DNA of 64,000 nucleotides from Sulfuriflexus sp. Its GTDB lineage: Bacteria > Pseudomonadota > Gammaproteobacteria > AKS1. The stretch's first letter is position 1, and each line of letters begins with the position of its first letter. The notes beneath the pieces are model-generated. The model saw nothing but the letters and a program-made list of their open reading frames with translations. It had not been told where the DNA came from and ran no database searches. This document shows, piece by piece, positions 27,518 to 40,141 of this stretch. The stretch lies in contig JAGLUW010000018.1 of NCBI GenBank assembly GCA_023134145.1, positions 62,001-126,000 of the forward strand, written 5' to 3'. The position numbers and the translations under genes are program-made.

Positions 27518-29462
27518 TACGGGTGGAACCTTTACCGATTTTGTTTTATTGACTGAGCAGGGTTTACAAGTTCACAAGGTGCTTTCCACACCGCACGCAC
27601 CTGAGGAAGCGATTCTTCAAGGTATCCGTGAACTTGGTTTTACAGATTGTCAAAAGCTTATAATTGTTCATGGCTCAACGGTTGCGACTAACGCAGTACT
27701 TGAAGGTAAAGGCGCTCGCACTGTCTACATTACCAACCGTGGCCTTGCCGATGTTTTGAGTATTGGTCGACAAGCACGCCAATCACTCTATGATTTACAA
27801 CCATCAATACCTACGCCTCCTGTTGCTGCGAATTTATGCATTGAAACTGGCGGAAGAATTTCTGCCGACGGAAAAACCATTGAGGCATTGACTGATGCCG
27901 ATCTACAAGCAATCAAAGAATCACTTGTCGAGCTGAAACCTCAAGCGGTTGCGATTAATTTATTATTTTCTTTTTTAGATGACACCGCTGAAAAAGCGAT
28001 TGAAAAAATTATCCCTGAAGGTGTTTTTATCTCTCGCTCATCTTTGGTATTACCAGAATATAAAGAATATGAACGTGGCATGACGACATGGCTGAATGCT
28101 AGCGTTGGCCCACTTGTGCAAGGTTACTTGCAGTGTCTTAAAGACGGTGTTGCTCCCGCATCTGTTTCTGTTATGCAAAGTTCCGGATCGACTATTGCCG
28201 CTGAACAGGCGGGTGAATTGGCCGTGCATTTATTATTGTCGGGGCCGGCTGGCGGTTTGGCAGGTGCACAGTCTGTTGCTCGAATGGTTGGCAAGGAGAA
28301 ACTGCTGACTTTCGATATGGGTGGAACTTCTACCGACGTGGCACTTATTGATGGAGAAATAAGCCTGACGAGTCAGGGTAAAATTGCAGGTTACCCCGTG
28401 GCCGTGCCAATGGTTGATATGCACACGATTGGTGCTGGTGGTGGTTCCTTAGCAAGAGTTGATGCTGGCGGTTTATTACAGGTTGGGCCAGAGTCAGCCG
28501 GAGCTAGCCCAGGACCGGCTTGTTACGGCAAGGGAGGCAAGCAAGCGACGGTAACGGATGCGAACTTAGTTTTGGGTCGGCTGCGGGTCGATGCCTTTCT
28601 TGGTGGCGAAATGAGGCTTGATGAACAGGCGGCAAGGCAGGCAGTAGGGAAAATTGCTGACGAGATGGGCGTGTCGGTTGAAGAAGCCGCCGAAGGTATT
28701 ATTAAAATCGCCAATGAACATATGGCCAGAGCTTTGCGGGTTATTTCTGTGCAACGCGGCATTGATCCTCGTCAATGTAGCTTAACTAGTTTTGGTGGTG
28801 CCGGTGGCTTGCATGTTTGTGCACTCGCGGATGCTTTATCGATGCGTGAAGCCTTGGTGCCGGTGCATGGTGGGGTGTTGTCTGCTCTTGGTATGCTGGC
28901 CGCGCCGCGTGGCAGAGAATATGCTCGAAGTGTTAATACGCCACTTGCGGATATGAATGTTGGGGATATTAATGAACATATCGCATTGATGTTAAAACAA
29001 GGGCAGCAAGCATTAAATGAAGAAGGTGTGGGTAACGATGAACTACTCATCGAGCCAAGCTTAGATCTTTGCTACCAAGGTCAGTCATCTAGTTTGATGG
29101 TGGCATGGGAAAATATAGATGAAGCAATTGAACAGTTTCATCTGGCGCATCAAAAGCGTTATGGACACCGTCTTGAGTTAGCCGTTGAATTGGTCACCAT
29201 TAGGCTTTGCTTACGACAGAAATCAGTTGCCCTAGATTTTTCAGTTTCATCGGTTGAAAATAAACAAGGTGAAGCTATTTATATCAATGTGTACGGCATG
29301 AAAAAAGAAGTACCTGTTTATCAGCGAGAACAACTGATTGAATCGCAGGTTTTGGATGGGCCAGCCTTGGTCACCGAAAAAATCTCTACGACTTGGCTAG
29401 CTGAAGGCTGGCAAGCACGGCTACATGGCTCAGGGAATTTATTGTTACAACGAATTGATTAA
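27492..29462 (+). CDS. Hydantoinase A / oxoprolinase family protein
   Basis: ATP-dependent amidohydrolase-like protein of 656 residues. Sugar-kinase-fold motifs are visible: GIDTGGTFTDFVLL at the N-terminus, the LLLSGPAGGLAGAQSVAR segment, and FDMGGTSTDVALI. This is the HyuA/5-oxoprolinase N-terminal subunit type, but no HyuB partner gene is next to it, so its substrate (5-oxoproline, hydantoin, acetone-type carboxylation) cannot be assigned. GTG at 27492 is used; an ATG three codons later is the alternative. Confidence 0.88.
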   Translation: MGQMLLGIDTGGTFTDFVLLTEQGLQVHKVLSTPHAPEEAILQGIRELGFTDCQKLIIVHGSTVATNAVLEGKGARTVYITNRGLADVLSIGRQARQSLYDLQPSIPTPPVAANLCIETGGRISADGKTIEALTDADLQAIKESLVELKPQAVAINLLFSFLDDTAEKAIEKIIPEGVFISRSSLVLPEYKEYERGMTTWLNASVGPLVQGYLQCLKDGVAPASVSVMQSSGSTIAAEQAGELAVHLLLSGPAGGLAGAQSVARMVGKEKLLTFDMGGTSTDVALIDGEISLTSQGKIAGYPVAVPMVDMHTIGAGGGSLARVDAGGLLQVGPESAGASPGPACYGKGGKQATVTDANLVLGRLRVDAFLGGEMRLDEQAARQAVGKIADEMGVSVEEAAEGIIKIANEHMARALRVISVQRGIDPRQCSLTSFGGAGGLHVCALADALSMREALVPVHGGVLSALGMLAAPRGREYARSVNTPLADMNVGDINEHIALMLKQGQQALNEEGVGNDELLIEPSLDLCYQGQSSSLMVAWENIDEAIEQFHLAHQKRYGHRLELAVELVTIRLCLRQKSVALDFSVSSVENKQGEAIYINVYGMKKEVPVYQREQLIESQVLDGPALVTEKISTTWLAEGWQARLHGSGNLLLQRID

Positions 29463-29465
29463 TGA

Positions 29466-30695
29466 TTATTTCATTTGTGAAGTAATTTCATCGGACCAAG
29501 CTAAACTATCTAAGAAAGATGTTCGCAATGAACTTGGCGAGCATGTTGCAATTTTCTCTAGTTCTTTCCAATCACCTTTTTCATAGGCAACAACTATTTT
29601 TAATAAATTTCCTAGAGCGCCATTATACTCTAGTAATGCCTCTGTCACTTCTTCTGCCAAGGGGAGTTGAGTTAGTAACTCGTTTAGCGGTTGATCCATT
29701 AACACATCAAGCATTGAAAATAGGCCAATGGTAAAAGATGAGTTTTTGTCACAGCCTAATTCGGGTGCAAGTAGCTCACACATTTTTGCACGAGTAAGAG
29801 AAATGGTAATGAGTTCTTGCGGTTTGTTTTCTATTTGAGATAGACCAATAACTGTCATCCAGTTACGCAAAGACTGTAAACCTAGTACAACTAATGCTTT
29901 TTGAATTGACTCAACTTTTTGTGATAATCCATAAAACGATGAGTTAATAATGCGTAGTAATTTATAACTCATCGCAACATCTTTACTAATGATTGATTCT
30001 AATTCATCAAAGCGACATTCTGGATCTTGAAGTGTCGCAATCATTTCTAATAGAGCTAATTTATTGGGGGGCAATTGCTTCCCGGAAACGATGTCTGGTT
30101 TACAGAAATAATAGCCTTGAAAATATTTAAAGCCTAATTGCTTGCATAACTCGAACTCTTGTTTGGTCTCAATTTTTTCGGCGAGTAATTCGACATCGTA
30201 TTTCTCAAGAGCCATGACTTGTTGAGCTAATTCTTGTTGAGTCATTGCCATTAGGTCGATCTTAATAATGTCGGCAAACGGTATGAGAACATGGTTCTTG
30301 TCATCTAAAATAAAATCATCAAGGGCAATCTTAAAGCCTTCCTCTTTCAGACGTTTAACGGACTCGACGAGTGCATCATCAACGACGACATCTTCAAGTA
30401 CTTCGAGAACAATTTTCCCCGGAGGTAAAGGGAAAGGAATTTCACCTAACAGGAATTCTCGGGTTAGATTTATAAAGGCACAGTGTTGTTGCACAATTTG
30501 TTCAACGCCCATCTCAAGAAAGGCATTAATGATGACTTGTGAAGTGGCATGATTACCATCAACTACGCTGGCGGCATTAACCTGACCATCACGGAATAAT
30601 AATTCGTAAGCAAATATTTCAAGTTTTTCATCAAATATTGCTTGGCGACCGACAAATATTTCGTTGGTAGAGGCTTGATCGGCGGGCATGTTCAT
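29466..30695 (-). CDS. EAL-HDOD signalling protein (YuxH family)
   Basis: A 409-residue protein with an N-terminal EAL-like domain (about 15-205) and a C-terminal HDOD domain (about 205-390). The EAL signature is YELLFR and the metal ligands are partly replaced, as usual for YuxH/CdgJ proteins, so phosphodiesterase activity is unlikely and c-di-GMP binding is more probable. The HDOD part contains DVAMSYKLLRIINSSFYGL and SLRNWMTVIGLSQ. It converges on the hydantoinase gene, 3 bp apart. Together with two diguanylate cyclases in the window it points to an active c-di-GMP network. Confidence 0.9.
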   Translation of the reverse strand: MNMPADQASTNEIFVGRQAIFDEKLEIFAYELLFRDGQVNAASVVDGNHATSQVIINAFLEMGVEQIVQQHCAFINLTREFLLGEIPFPLPPGKIVLEVLEDVVVDDALVESVKRLKEEGFKIALDDFILDDKNHVLIPFADIIKIDLMAMTQQELAQQVMALEKYDVELLAEKIETKQEFELCKQLGFKYFQGYYFCKPDIVSGKQLPPNKLALLEMIATLQDPECRFDELESIISKDVAMSYKLLRIINSSFYGLSQKVESIQKALVVLGLQSLRNWMTVIGLSQIENKPQELITISLTRAKMCELLAPELGCDKNSSFTIGLFSMLDVLMDQPLNELLTQLPLAEEVTEALLEYNGALGNLLKIVVAYEKGDWKELEKIATCSPSSLRTSFLDSLAWSDEITSQMK

Positions 30696-31032
30696 AGAGT
30701 ATGAGCCTAAAAATGGTTGTTAGTAGTGGCTACATAAAGGTATCGGCACAAGAATGAAAAATATAAACACATAATTGGTATGGAAATTAGGCTGGCTGCG
30801 AGTTACAAAAAAATCTCCGCGGCCAATTTTTGTATAATTTGACCTTGTATTTTGCTTATTCAGTCCGATATACAATGAGTATGAATGCGGAAAAGCCTAG
30901 AATCTAAATTTATATATTTATCATAAGGTTATGATGAGTCGTTACTCGGTAAGTAGAATGCCGGGATGGACGCAATGAGGTCGAATTGATTATAGTACAA
31001 CCTAAATATCGAGTGCTAAGGAGTAATTGTTG
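30696..31032. other. 337-bp divergent intergenic region between EAL-HDOD and desaturase genes
   Basis: No open frame of note. The region is AT-rich and must hold both divergent promoters. On the plus side, an AAGGAG ribosome site lies at 31018-31023, 9 bases before the desaturase ATG. A GATTATAGT stretch around 30985-31000 could be part of the desaturase promoter. I see no riboswitch, repeat or terminator in it. Confidence 0.4.
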
Positions 31033-32220
31033 ATGCTGAACGGGATGTTGGATTTACCATGGTGGGGCACGCTTATCGCCGCATTGATTTTTACCCACAT
31101 TACTATCGTCAGCGTGACGATTTTTTTACACCGTACTCAGGCGCATCGCGCTATTGAAGTTCATCCATTAGTTAGCCATTTTTTCCGCTTCTGGCTTTGG
31201 TTAACCACCAGCATGGTGACTAAACAGTGGGTCGCGATTCATCGCAAACATCACGCCAAGTGTGAAACTGAACAAGATCCACATAGCCCGATTGTCTTAG
31301 GTATTAACACGGTATTGTGGACTGGCGCGGAACTTTATCGAAAAGAAGGTGATAAACAAGAAACACTTGATGCCTATGGACACAATACGCCGGATGACTG
31401 GCTTGAAAATAATCTTTATAGCGGTCGAACTAATAAATTAGGTATCGCCTTGATGTTGGTTATTAATCTGATCTTATTTGGACCAATAGGTCTCACTGTT
31501 TGGGCTGTGCAAATGGCATGGATCCCATTTTGGGCGGCGGGGATTATTAATGGTGCCGGGCATTATGTCGGTTATCGTAATTTTGAGGTCAGTGATGCCT
31601 CAACCAATTTAGTACCATGGGGCATTATTATTGGTGGTGAAGAGTTACATAACAATCACCATGCCTTTGGTAGTTCAGCCAAGTTTTCCGTTAAGTGGTG
31701 GGAGTTTGATATTGGCTGGATGTACATTCAAATCTTGAGTTTCTTTGGATTGGCGAAGGTTAAGAAGCGTGCCCCTAAACCTATACTAGATGGTAGTAAG
31801 CTTACTTTGGATAAAGATGCGGTGATGGCACTTGTTACAAACCGTTTTCAAGTGATGTCGAACTACGCACGTCAGGTAATGAAAAGGGTTTATAAAGAAG
31901 AGGTCCGCCGTACAGAAGATGGTGTTTTACGCGTTCAATTAAAGAAAGTTCGCAAATTATTGGTACGCGATAATTTCTTAATGGATATCTCTGCGCAAGA
32001 GAAGCTGGCGACTGCATTATCACAGCATCAAGCACTGGATACCGTTTATGAATTCCGCCAGCGTTTAGAGGCAATATGGCAAAAGACCACTGACAGTCAA
32101 GAACAGTTATTAGCCGCCTTACAAGAATGGTGTAGCCAAGCAGAAGCTAGCGGCATTAAATCTTTGCAGGAATTTTCACAGAGTTTGAAAAATTATTCAT
32201 TACAGCCGCAGATGGTTTAA
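31033..32220 (+). CDS. Membrane fatty acid desaturase (acyl-CoA/lipid delta-9 type)
   Basis: Integral membrane di-iron desaturase introducing a double bond into acyl chains to control membrane fluidity. The three histidine boxes are present: HRTQAH, HRKHH and EELHNNHH. Four hydrophobic segments surround them. The C-terminal ~140 residues form a charged helical extension (KKRAPKPILDG...EEVRRTEDGVLR), as in Pseudomonas DesA-type proteins of similar length. The ATG at 31033 is chosen because of AAGGAG nine bases upstream; TTGs at 31027 and 31030 are less likely. It ends before a strong terminator. Confidence 0.93.
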   Translation: MLNGMLDLPWWGTLIAALIFTHITIVSVTIFLHRTQAHRAIEVHPLVSHFFRFWLWLTTSMVTKQWVAIHRKHHAKCETEQDPHSPIVLGINTVLWTGAELYRKEGDKQETLDAYGHNTPDDWLENNLYSGRTNKLGIALMLVINLILFGPIGLTVWAVQMAWIPFWAAGIINGAGHYVGYRNFEVSDASTNLVPWGIIIGGEELHNNHHAFGSSAKFSVKWWEFDIGWMYIQILSFFGLAKVKKRAPKPILDGSKLTLDKDAVMALVTNRFQVMSNYARQVMKRVYKEEVRRTEDGVLRVQLKKVRKLLVRDNFLMDISAQEKLATALSQHQALDTVYEFRQRLEAIWQKTTDSQEQLLAALQEWCSQAEASGIKSLQEFSQSLKNYSLQPQMV

Positions 32221-32248
32221 TGCTTTAGGGCTGCGAAATAACGACCAT

Positions 32249-32280
32249 AAAAAAAGCCTCGCATTGCGAGGCTTTTTTTA
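32249..32280. terminator. Bidirectional rho-independent terminator
   Basis: Perfect 8-bp stem AGCCTCGC / GCGAGGCT (32255-32262, 32266-32273) with an ATT loop, flanked by A and T runs. It separates the convergent desaturase and rpmB-rpmG units. Confidence 0.95.
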
Positions 32281-32303
32281 CACATCAAAATACCGAAACA
32301 AGA

Positions 32304-32462
32304 TTATTTAATCTTCGCTTCCTTGTACATGACATGTTTACGTACAACTGGATCAAACTTTTTCATTTCAAGTTTTTCAGACATAGTACGTTTGTTCTTA
32401 TCAGTAGTGTAGAAGTGACCGGTTCCGGCACTAGACACGAGTTTGATTTTATCACGAGCCAT
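32304..32462 (-). CDS. rpmG: 50S ribosomal protein L33
   Basis: A 52-residue ribosomal protein too short for most gene calls. The translation [20 protein letters not shown] continues with [20 protein letters not shown] and ends EAKIK, matching L33 throughout. The zinc cysteines are absent, so it is the C- form. It is 11 bp downstream of rpmB with a clear GGAG ribosome site, the normal rpmB-rpmG pair. Confidence 0.98.
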   Translation of the reverse strand: MARDKIKLVSSAGTGHFYTTDKNKRTMSEKLEMKKFDPVVRKHVMYKEAKIK

Positions 32463-32473
32463 GATGTTCTCCT

Positions 32474-32710
32474 TTAGACCTTTTCGCCGCGGGTACGCAT
32501 TTCAGTAAGAACGGTATCAATACCTTTCTTGTCGATAATACGCATACCTTTTGAGGAAACGCGCAGACGTACGAAACGCTGCTCACTTTCTACCCAAAAG
32601 CGATGGTTGTGTAGGTTAGGCAAAAAACGGCGACGCGTTCTATTTTTCGCGTGAGACACGTTATTTCCTGACATTGGGCGTTTGCCGGTTACTTGGCATA
32701 CTCTGGACAT
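32474..32710 (-). CDS. rpmB: 50S ribosomal protein L28
   Basis: A 78-residue large-subunit protein. It begins [20 protein letters not shown], continues with [17 protein letters not shown] and ends RTRGEKV, all L28 signatures. The frame stays open upstream to 32767, but the start at 32710 matches the family and has GGAGG-like bases before it. First gene of rpmB-rpmG. Confidence 0.98.
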   Translation of the reverse strand: MSRVCQVTGKRPMSGNNVSHAKNRTRRRFLPNLHNHRFWVESEQRFVRLRVSSKGMRIIDKKGIDTVLTEMRTRGEKV

Positions 32711-32877
32711 CTTCTTAAACCTCCGAAACCTGTGGATCCATACGCTTACGTATGAAACGAGCCGCACTTTATACCAGAAGGTATCTGGCAGAGCAAGGAT
32801 TTCTGTAAATACCTTAATTCACCATTGCACATAATATTATTAAAAATCATGGTGATAGGCATATTCTGCTATCAAAA

Positions 32878-33552
32878 TTATATTTTTCCATGTTCTGCGA
32901 ATGACCACGGCTCACCATCACCGACAATAAAGTGGTCGAGCACCCTAATTTCCACCAACTGCAGCGCCTCAACCAATCGCTGGGTAATAGCGAGATCAGA
33001 ACGACTTGCCTCACTTACGCCTGAAGGGTGGTTGTGAGCCAAGATCACTGCCGCTGCGTTGTTGGAGAGGGCTTGTTTCACAACCTCACGTGGATGCACG
33101 CTGGCGCCATCAATGGTGCCAAAGAACAGTTCCTCGTAATGAATCAGCCGATGTCGGGTATCCAGAAACAAGCAGGCAAAGACTTCACGTTTCCTATCCC
33201 GTAAGCGGGTGCTGAGGTAGCGCCTGACTGTGATGGGATCGGTAAACACCGCATCGCGTTGCAGGGTTTCATCGAGATGGCGACGGCTGAGCTCAAGGGC
33301 GGCTTGGCATTGCACGTATTTAGCTGGGCCAAGACCGGGCGCTTCGCAGAAGTGCTGCTGATTAGCATCGAGTAGGCTTCTGAGAGAGCCAAAGCGTTTG
33401 AGTAAGCTCCGAGCGAGATCAACGGCTGAAAGCCCTCGACTGCCGGTACGGAGAAAGATGGCGAGTAATTCGGCATCGGATAAGGCTTGTGGGCCTCGTT
33501 GCATGAGCTTTTCACGTGGTCGCTCGGCGACCGGCCAATCTGATATACGCAT
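32878..33552 (-). CDS. radC: RadC family JAMM/MPN+ protein
   Basis: A 224-residue RadC protein: an N-terminal helix-hairpin-helix part ([31 protein letters not shown]) and a JAMM metalloprotease-like domain with HNHPSG and the aspartate of SRSD as metal ligands. The name derives from an old repair phenotype that was reassigned; the true function is unresolved. The ATG at 33552 is chosen since GGGAGG precedes it by 4 bases; 12 upstream residues in the frame do not fit the family. Divergent from coaBC, as in pseudomonads. Confidence 0.95.
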   Translation of the reverse strand: MRISDWPVAERPREKLMQRGPQALSDAELLAIFLRTGSRGLSAVDLARSLLKRFGSLRSLLDANQQHFCEAPGLGPAKYVQCQAALELSRRHLDETLQRDAVFTDPITVRRYLSTRLRDRKREVFACLFLDTRHRLIHYEELFFGTIDGASVHPREVVKQALSNNAAAVILAHNHPSGVSEASRSDLAITQRLVEALQLVEIRVLDHFIVGDGEPWSFAEHGKI

Positions 33553-33679
33553 ATTGCCTCCCTGGCATGCTGCTATTAATCCTTCCATATGTAAATTGAG
33601 TGTAGCAGGAGTGAGTTTCTATGGGCACATATCTGCTAAAATCCCAGCTCTACATAATAAAGATAAGAATTGACCTAAA

Positions 33680-34888
33680 TTGACTAGCCTGACTAACAAA
33701 CGAATCTTACTTGCGGTGACGGGCAGTATCGCTGCCTATAAGAGTGCAGATCTGACACGTCGTTTGCGTGAGGCGGGTGCGCAGGTGCGTGTGCTGATGA
33801 CGAACGGTGGACAAGAGTTTATTACGCCAATGACCTTACAGGCCGTTTCAGGCAATCCTGTTTACACGACCTTGATGGATGTTGAGGCGGAATCGGGCAT
33901 GGGGCATATTGAATTGGCTCGTTGGGCTGATTTATTGTTGATTGCGCCAGCCAGTGCAGATTGCCTAGCTCGCTTAGTACAAGGCCGAGGTGATGATCTG
34001 CTCGGTGCGGTAAGTTTGGCTTGCGAAGCACCAACGGCCGTTGCACCGGCAATGAATCAGGCAATGTGGGCGGATGCCGCAACACAGTCGAATGTGAATA
34101 CCTTAGTTGAACGTGATATTTATTTACTTGGGCCAGCAGAAGGTGAGCAGGCTTGCGGTGAAGTCGGCAGTGGTCGTATGTTGGAGCCGACCGAGTTAGT
34201 CACTGAATGCAGTCGGTTGTTTGCGACCGGTTCATTAGCGGGTAAAAAGGTAATAATTACGGCAGGGCCAACCCGAGAAGCCCTAGACCCGATGCGCTTT
34301 ATCAGCAATCGAAGTAGTGGTCGAATGGGTTATGCGGTGGCCGAGGCATGTGTTGAAGCTGGCGCAGAAGTGACTTTAATCAGTGGCCCAGTTTGCTTGC
34401 AAACGCCAGAACGAGTGACTCGTGTTGATGTTGAATCGGCCGCAGATATGTTGGAAGCGGTGAATGAACAGATTATTAATTCCGATATTTTTATTGCGGC
34501 GGCGGCGGTAGCAGATTATCGACCGCTTGAAGTAGCTGCGCAAAAATTAAAGAAACAGACACAGAGTTTAAGCTTTGAACTTGAGCAAACTACCGACATT
34601 GTTGCATCAGTCGCACAATTAAAAGACGCACCTTTCACGGTAGGTTTTGCCGCTGAAACAAATGACCTAGAAAAGCATGCATTAGGTAAGCTACAAGCCA
34701 AGTCATTAGATATGATTGCAGCTAATCAAATTGGTCAAGCTGAGGATGGTTCAGCAATTGGTTTTGAGAATGAAAAAAATGCCTTGAGCGTATATTGGCA
34801 GGGTGGTAAAAAAGAGTTCTCATTAATGCAAAAATCAAAGCTCGCACGTCAATTAGTTGAGTTAATTGCCGAGCGAGTTGCACGTTAA
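33680..34888 (+). CDS. coaBC: Bifunctional phosphopantothenoylcysteine decarboxylase/synthase CoaBC
   Basis: Bifunctional enzyme of coenzyme A synthesis. The N-terminal CoaC (Dfp) flavoprotein domain (about 1-185) has TGSIAAYKSADL, the MGHIELARWAD histidine, the PAMNQAMW motif and the ACGEVGSGRM substrate-clamp segment with the catalytic cysteine. The C-terminal CoaB domain (about 190-400) starts KKVIITAGPTREALDPMRF and contains AAVADYRP and the KLKK loop. A TTG start at 33680 is used since no ATG is available near the family start. First gene of coaBC-dut-algC-argB-slmA. Confidence 0.97.
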   Translation: MTSLTNKRILLAVTGSIAAYKSADLTRRLREAGAQVRVLMTNGGQEFITPMTLQAVSGNPVYTTLMDVEAESGMGHIELARWADLLLIAPASADCLARLVQGRGDDLLGAVSLACEAPTAVAPAMNQAMWADAATQSNVNTLVERDIYLLGPAEGEQACGEVGSGRMLEPTELVTECSRLFATGSLAGKKVIITAGPTREALDPMRFISNRSSGRMGYAVAEACVEAGAEVTLISGPVCLQTPERVTRVDVESAADMLEAVNEQIINSDIFIAAAAVADYRPLEVAAQKLKKQTQSLSFELEQTTDIVASVAQLKDAPFTVGFAAETNDLEKHALGKLQAKSLDMIAANQIGQAEDGSAIGFENEKNALSVYWQGGKKEFSLMQKSKLARQLVELIAERVAR

Positions 34889-34943
34889 ATTCATAACTTA
34901 AAGACAAACACTAAAATAACAAACAGACTTCAAAGTAGAGACG

Positions 34944-35402
34944 ATGAAACATAAAATTCAACTAAAGATTCTTGATAAACGTATTGGTAGTGAATTTCCA
35001 TTGCCAGATTATGCAACCGAAGGTTCAGCGGGTATGGACTTGCGGGCCTGCCTAGATGAGGCGATTGAATTGGCTGCAGGAGAAACCTTCCTTGTGCCAA
35101 CCGGTTTATCTATTTATGTTGCTGATCCAGATTATGCAGCGATGTTATTGCCTCGTTCAGGACTTGGGCATAAACACGGTATTGTACTTGGCAACTTAGT
35201 TGGTTTGATTGATTCTGATTACCAAGGTCAATTATTTGTTTCGTGTTGGAACCGTGGAGATAAAACTTTTACGGTAGAGCCGGGTGAGCGTATCGCACAA
35301 ATGATTATTGTTCCTGTCGTGCAGGCAGAGTTTGAAATAGTCGATGAGTTTGATGATAGCGAACGTGGTGAAGGCGGTTTTGGTCATACAGGTAGGCACT
35401 AA
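34944..35402 (+). CDS. dut: dUTP diphosphatase (dUTPase)
   Basis: Trimeric dUTPase that hydrolyses dUTP to dUMP, preventing uracil incorporation and feeding thymidylate synthesis. The five conserved motifs are visible: [10 protein letters not shown] (I), PRSGLG (II), [10 protein letters not shown] (III), PGERIAQM (IV) and the Gly-rich C-terminal arm [10 protein letters not shown] (V). Length 152 is standard. It is 55 bp after coaBC and its stop is 6 bp before the algC start. Confidence 0.98.
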   Translation: MKHKIQLKILDKRIGSEFPLPDYATEGSAGMDLRACLDEAIELAAGETFLVPTGLSIYVADPDYAAMLLPRSGLGHKHGIVLGNLVGLIDSDYQGQLFVSCWNRGDKTFTVEPGERIAQMIIVPVVQAEFEIVDEFDDSERGEGGFGHTGRH

Positions 35403-35408
35403 TTGAAT

Positions 35409-38751
<3,343 letters not shown>

Positions 38752-38756
38752 TCGAT

Positions 38757-39365
38757 ATGTCGCCACGAATTGATAAAGCAGCGAAAATATCTCGGCGCGA
38801 ATCTATCTTGCAAGCCTTGGCTCGTGAACTAGAAGAAAAGCCCGGCGAGCGAATTACTACAGCGCAGTTAGCAAAAGCCGTCGGCGTATCTGAAGCCGCG
38901 TTATATCGTCACTTTCCTAGCAAGGCTAAAATGTTTGAAGGCCTTATCGAATTTATCGAAGACACCATTTTTTCTTTGGTGAATCGTATTCTCGATGAAG
39001 AAAAGCGGCCTTTATCGCGTTGTGAAAAGATTCTTTCTTTATTGCTTGGTTTTGCGGAAAAAAATCCGGGCATGACTCGGTTGCTTGTGAGTGATGCCTT
39101 GGTGGGTGAAAAGTCGCGTTTACGCGAACGTATTAATCAATTTTACGAGCGTGTTGAAACGCAATTGAAACAGGTCTTACGTGAATCACGTTTACAAGGG
39201 GCTGAGATCAGTGATGAGCAAATCAAAATCTATAGTCGCTTACTCTTATCGATTATAGAAGGTCGTCTGCATCGTTATGTGCGCAGTGATTTCTCACAGC
39301 CACCACTGGCGGATTGGTTAGCCGAGTGGCAGATAGTGACCGTGGGAATGATTATTTCGGATTAG
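38757..39365 (+). CDS. slmA: Nucleoid occlusion factor SlmA
   Basis: TetR-family DNA-binding protein that blocks FtsZ assembly over the nucleoid by binding chromosomal SBS sites. It has the SlmA-specific N-terminal helix-turn-helix (ILQALARELEEKPGERITTAQLAKAVGVSEAALYRHFPSKAKMFEGL, abbreviated here by its ends) and the IEDTIFSLVNRI ligand/FtsZ-binding helices. Length 202 is normal. It overlaps the 3' end of the convergent DUF4124-like gene by 14 bp. In E. coli slmA also lies by dut, so position supports the call. Confidence 0.96.
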   Translation: MSPRIDKAAKISRRESILQALARELEEKPGERITTAQLAKAVGVSEAALYRHFPSKAKMFEGLIEFIEDTIFSLVNRILDEEKRPLSRCEKILSLLLGFAEKNPGMTRLLVSDALVGEKSRLRERINQFYERVETQLKQVLRESRLQGAEISDEQIKIYSRLLLSIIEGRLHRYVRSDFSQPPLADWLAEWQIVTVGMIISD

Positions 39366-40008
39366 TTGATACCTTTCGTGGTCGGCGTAGCTCTTTATAG
39401 CGAGCCATATCGTTTTCGAATTGACCATTAATCTTATCTAATTCAGCTTTCTTTGACGCGATAAATTCTTCGTAATTGATAATCTGTTTCTGTGCTTGCT
39501 GAATTTTATCAGTGACTGCCTTAGGAACAGCTTTACCAGCACGTTCTAATCCAGCCGCTTGTTTGCGTGCAACACCTTGGCGGTCCTTGGCTTTATTAAG
39601 GCTTTTATAAGTTAGCCTAATCTCAGTACGAATAGATGTGATCTTGCCATTGCGTGCCATGACAATTTCATCTTCACTAGCAAAGGTATTGAGCAACACC
39701 ATGTCATTACGTTCTTTTGCTTCTTTGGCAATTCTTTCAGCTTTTTCTTTTTCTTTAAGTATTTTTTCTGCTGCAAGTTCTTCTTTATTAAGAGCGCGTT
39801 TGTGGTGTTTCGTTTTAATGCCTTGAGAATTAATTTCGTCATGACCTTTTTGTGCGTATTCAGGTGGAACGATATTGCCGCATTCGCGGAAACCATCGCT
39901 GTTCTTCCAGCACTTAATTTTGCCGGCTTGTACGGATACGCTACTAAGCGTAAGCGCCATGATGGCACTGCTGATAAAGATTTTATGTACGAGTTTCATG
40001 TTGGTCAC
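39352..40008 (-). CDS. DUF4124-like exported coiled-coil protein
   Basis: A 218-residue protein with a signal peptide (about 5-28, ending VQA). A short DUF4124-like beta unit follows (IKCWKNSDGFRECGNIVPPEY, two cysteines), then a long charged, Lys/Glu-rich coiled-coil region (about 70-110 and 140-205). DUF4124 proteins are common periplasmic proteins of unknown function in proteobacteria. A GTG start with AGG 8 bases upstream is used; the next ATG (39999) is possible. Its 3' end overlaps slmA. Confidence 0.75.
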   Translation of the reverse strand: MTNMKLVHKIFISSAIMALTLSSVSVQAGKIKCWKNSDGFRECGNIVPPEYAQKGHDEINSQGIKTKHHKRALNKEELAAEKILKEKEKAERIAKEAKERNDMVLLNTFASEDEIVMARNGKITSIRTEIRLTYKSLNKAKDRQGVARKQAAGLERAGKAVPKAVTDKIQQAQKQIINYEEFIASKKAELDKINGQFENDMARYKELRRPRKVSTNPK

Positions 40009-40141
40009 GATGGTTACCTGCTAGAGTCTATTTATACTTTCATTCGAGTATAGTCAGTGGATGTTTATTAGTCATTATTATTAATATGAAGTTCGTTTAT
40101 TATGATATTTGCACATATTTCCGTACACAGGCCAGTTTTGC

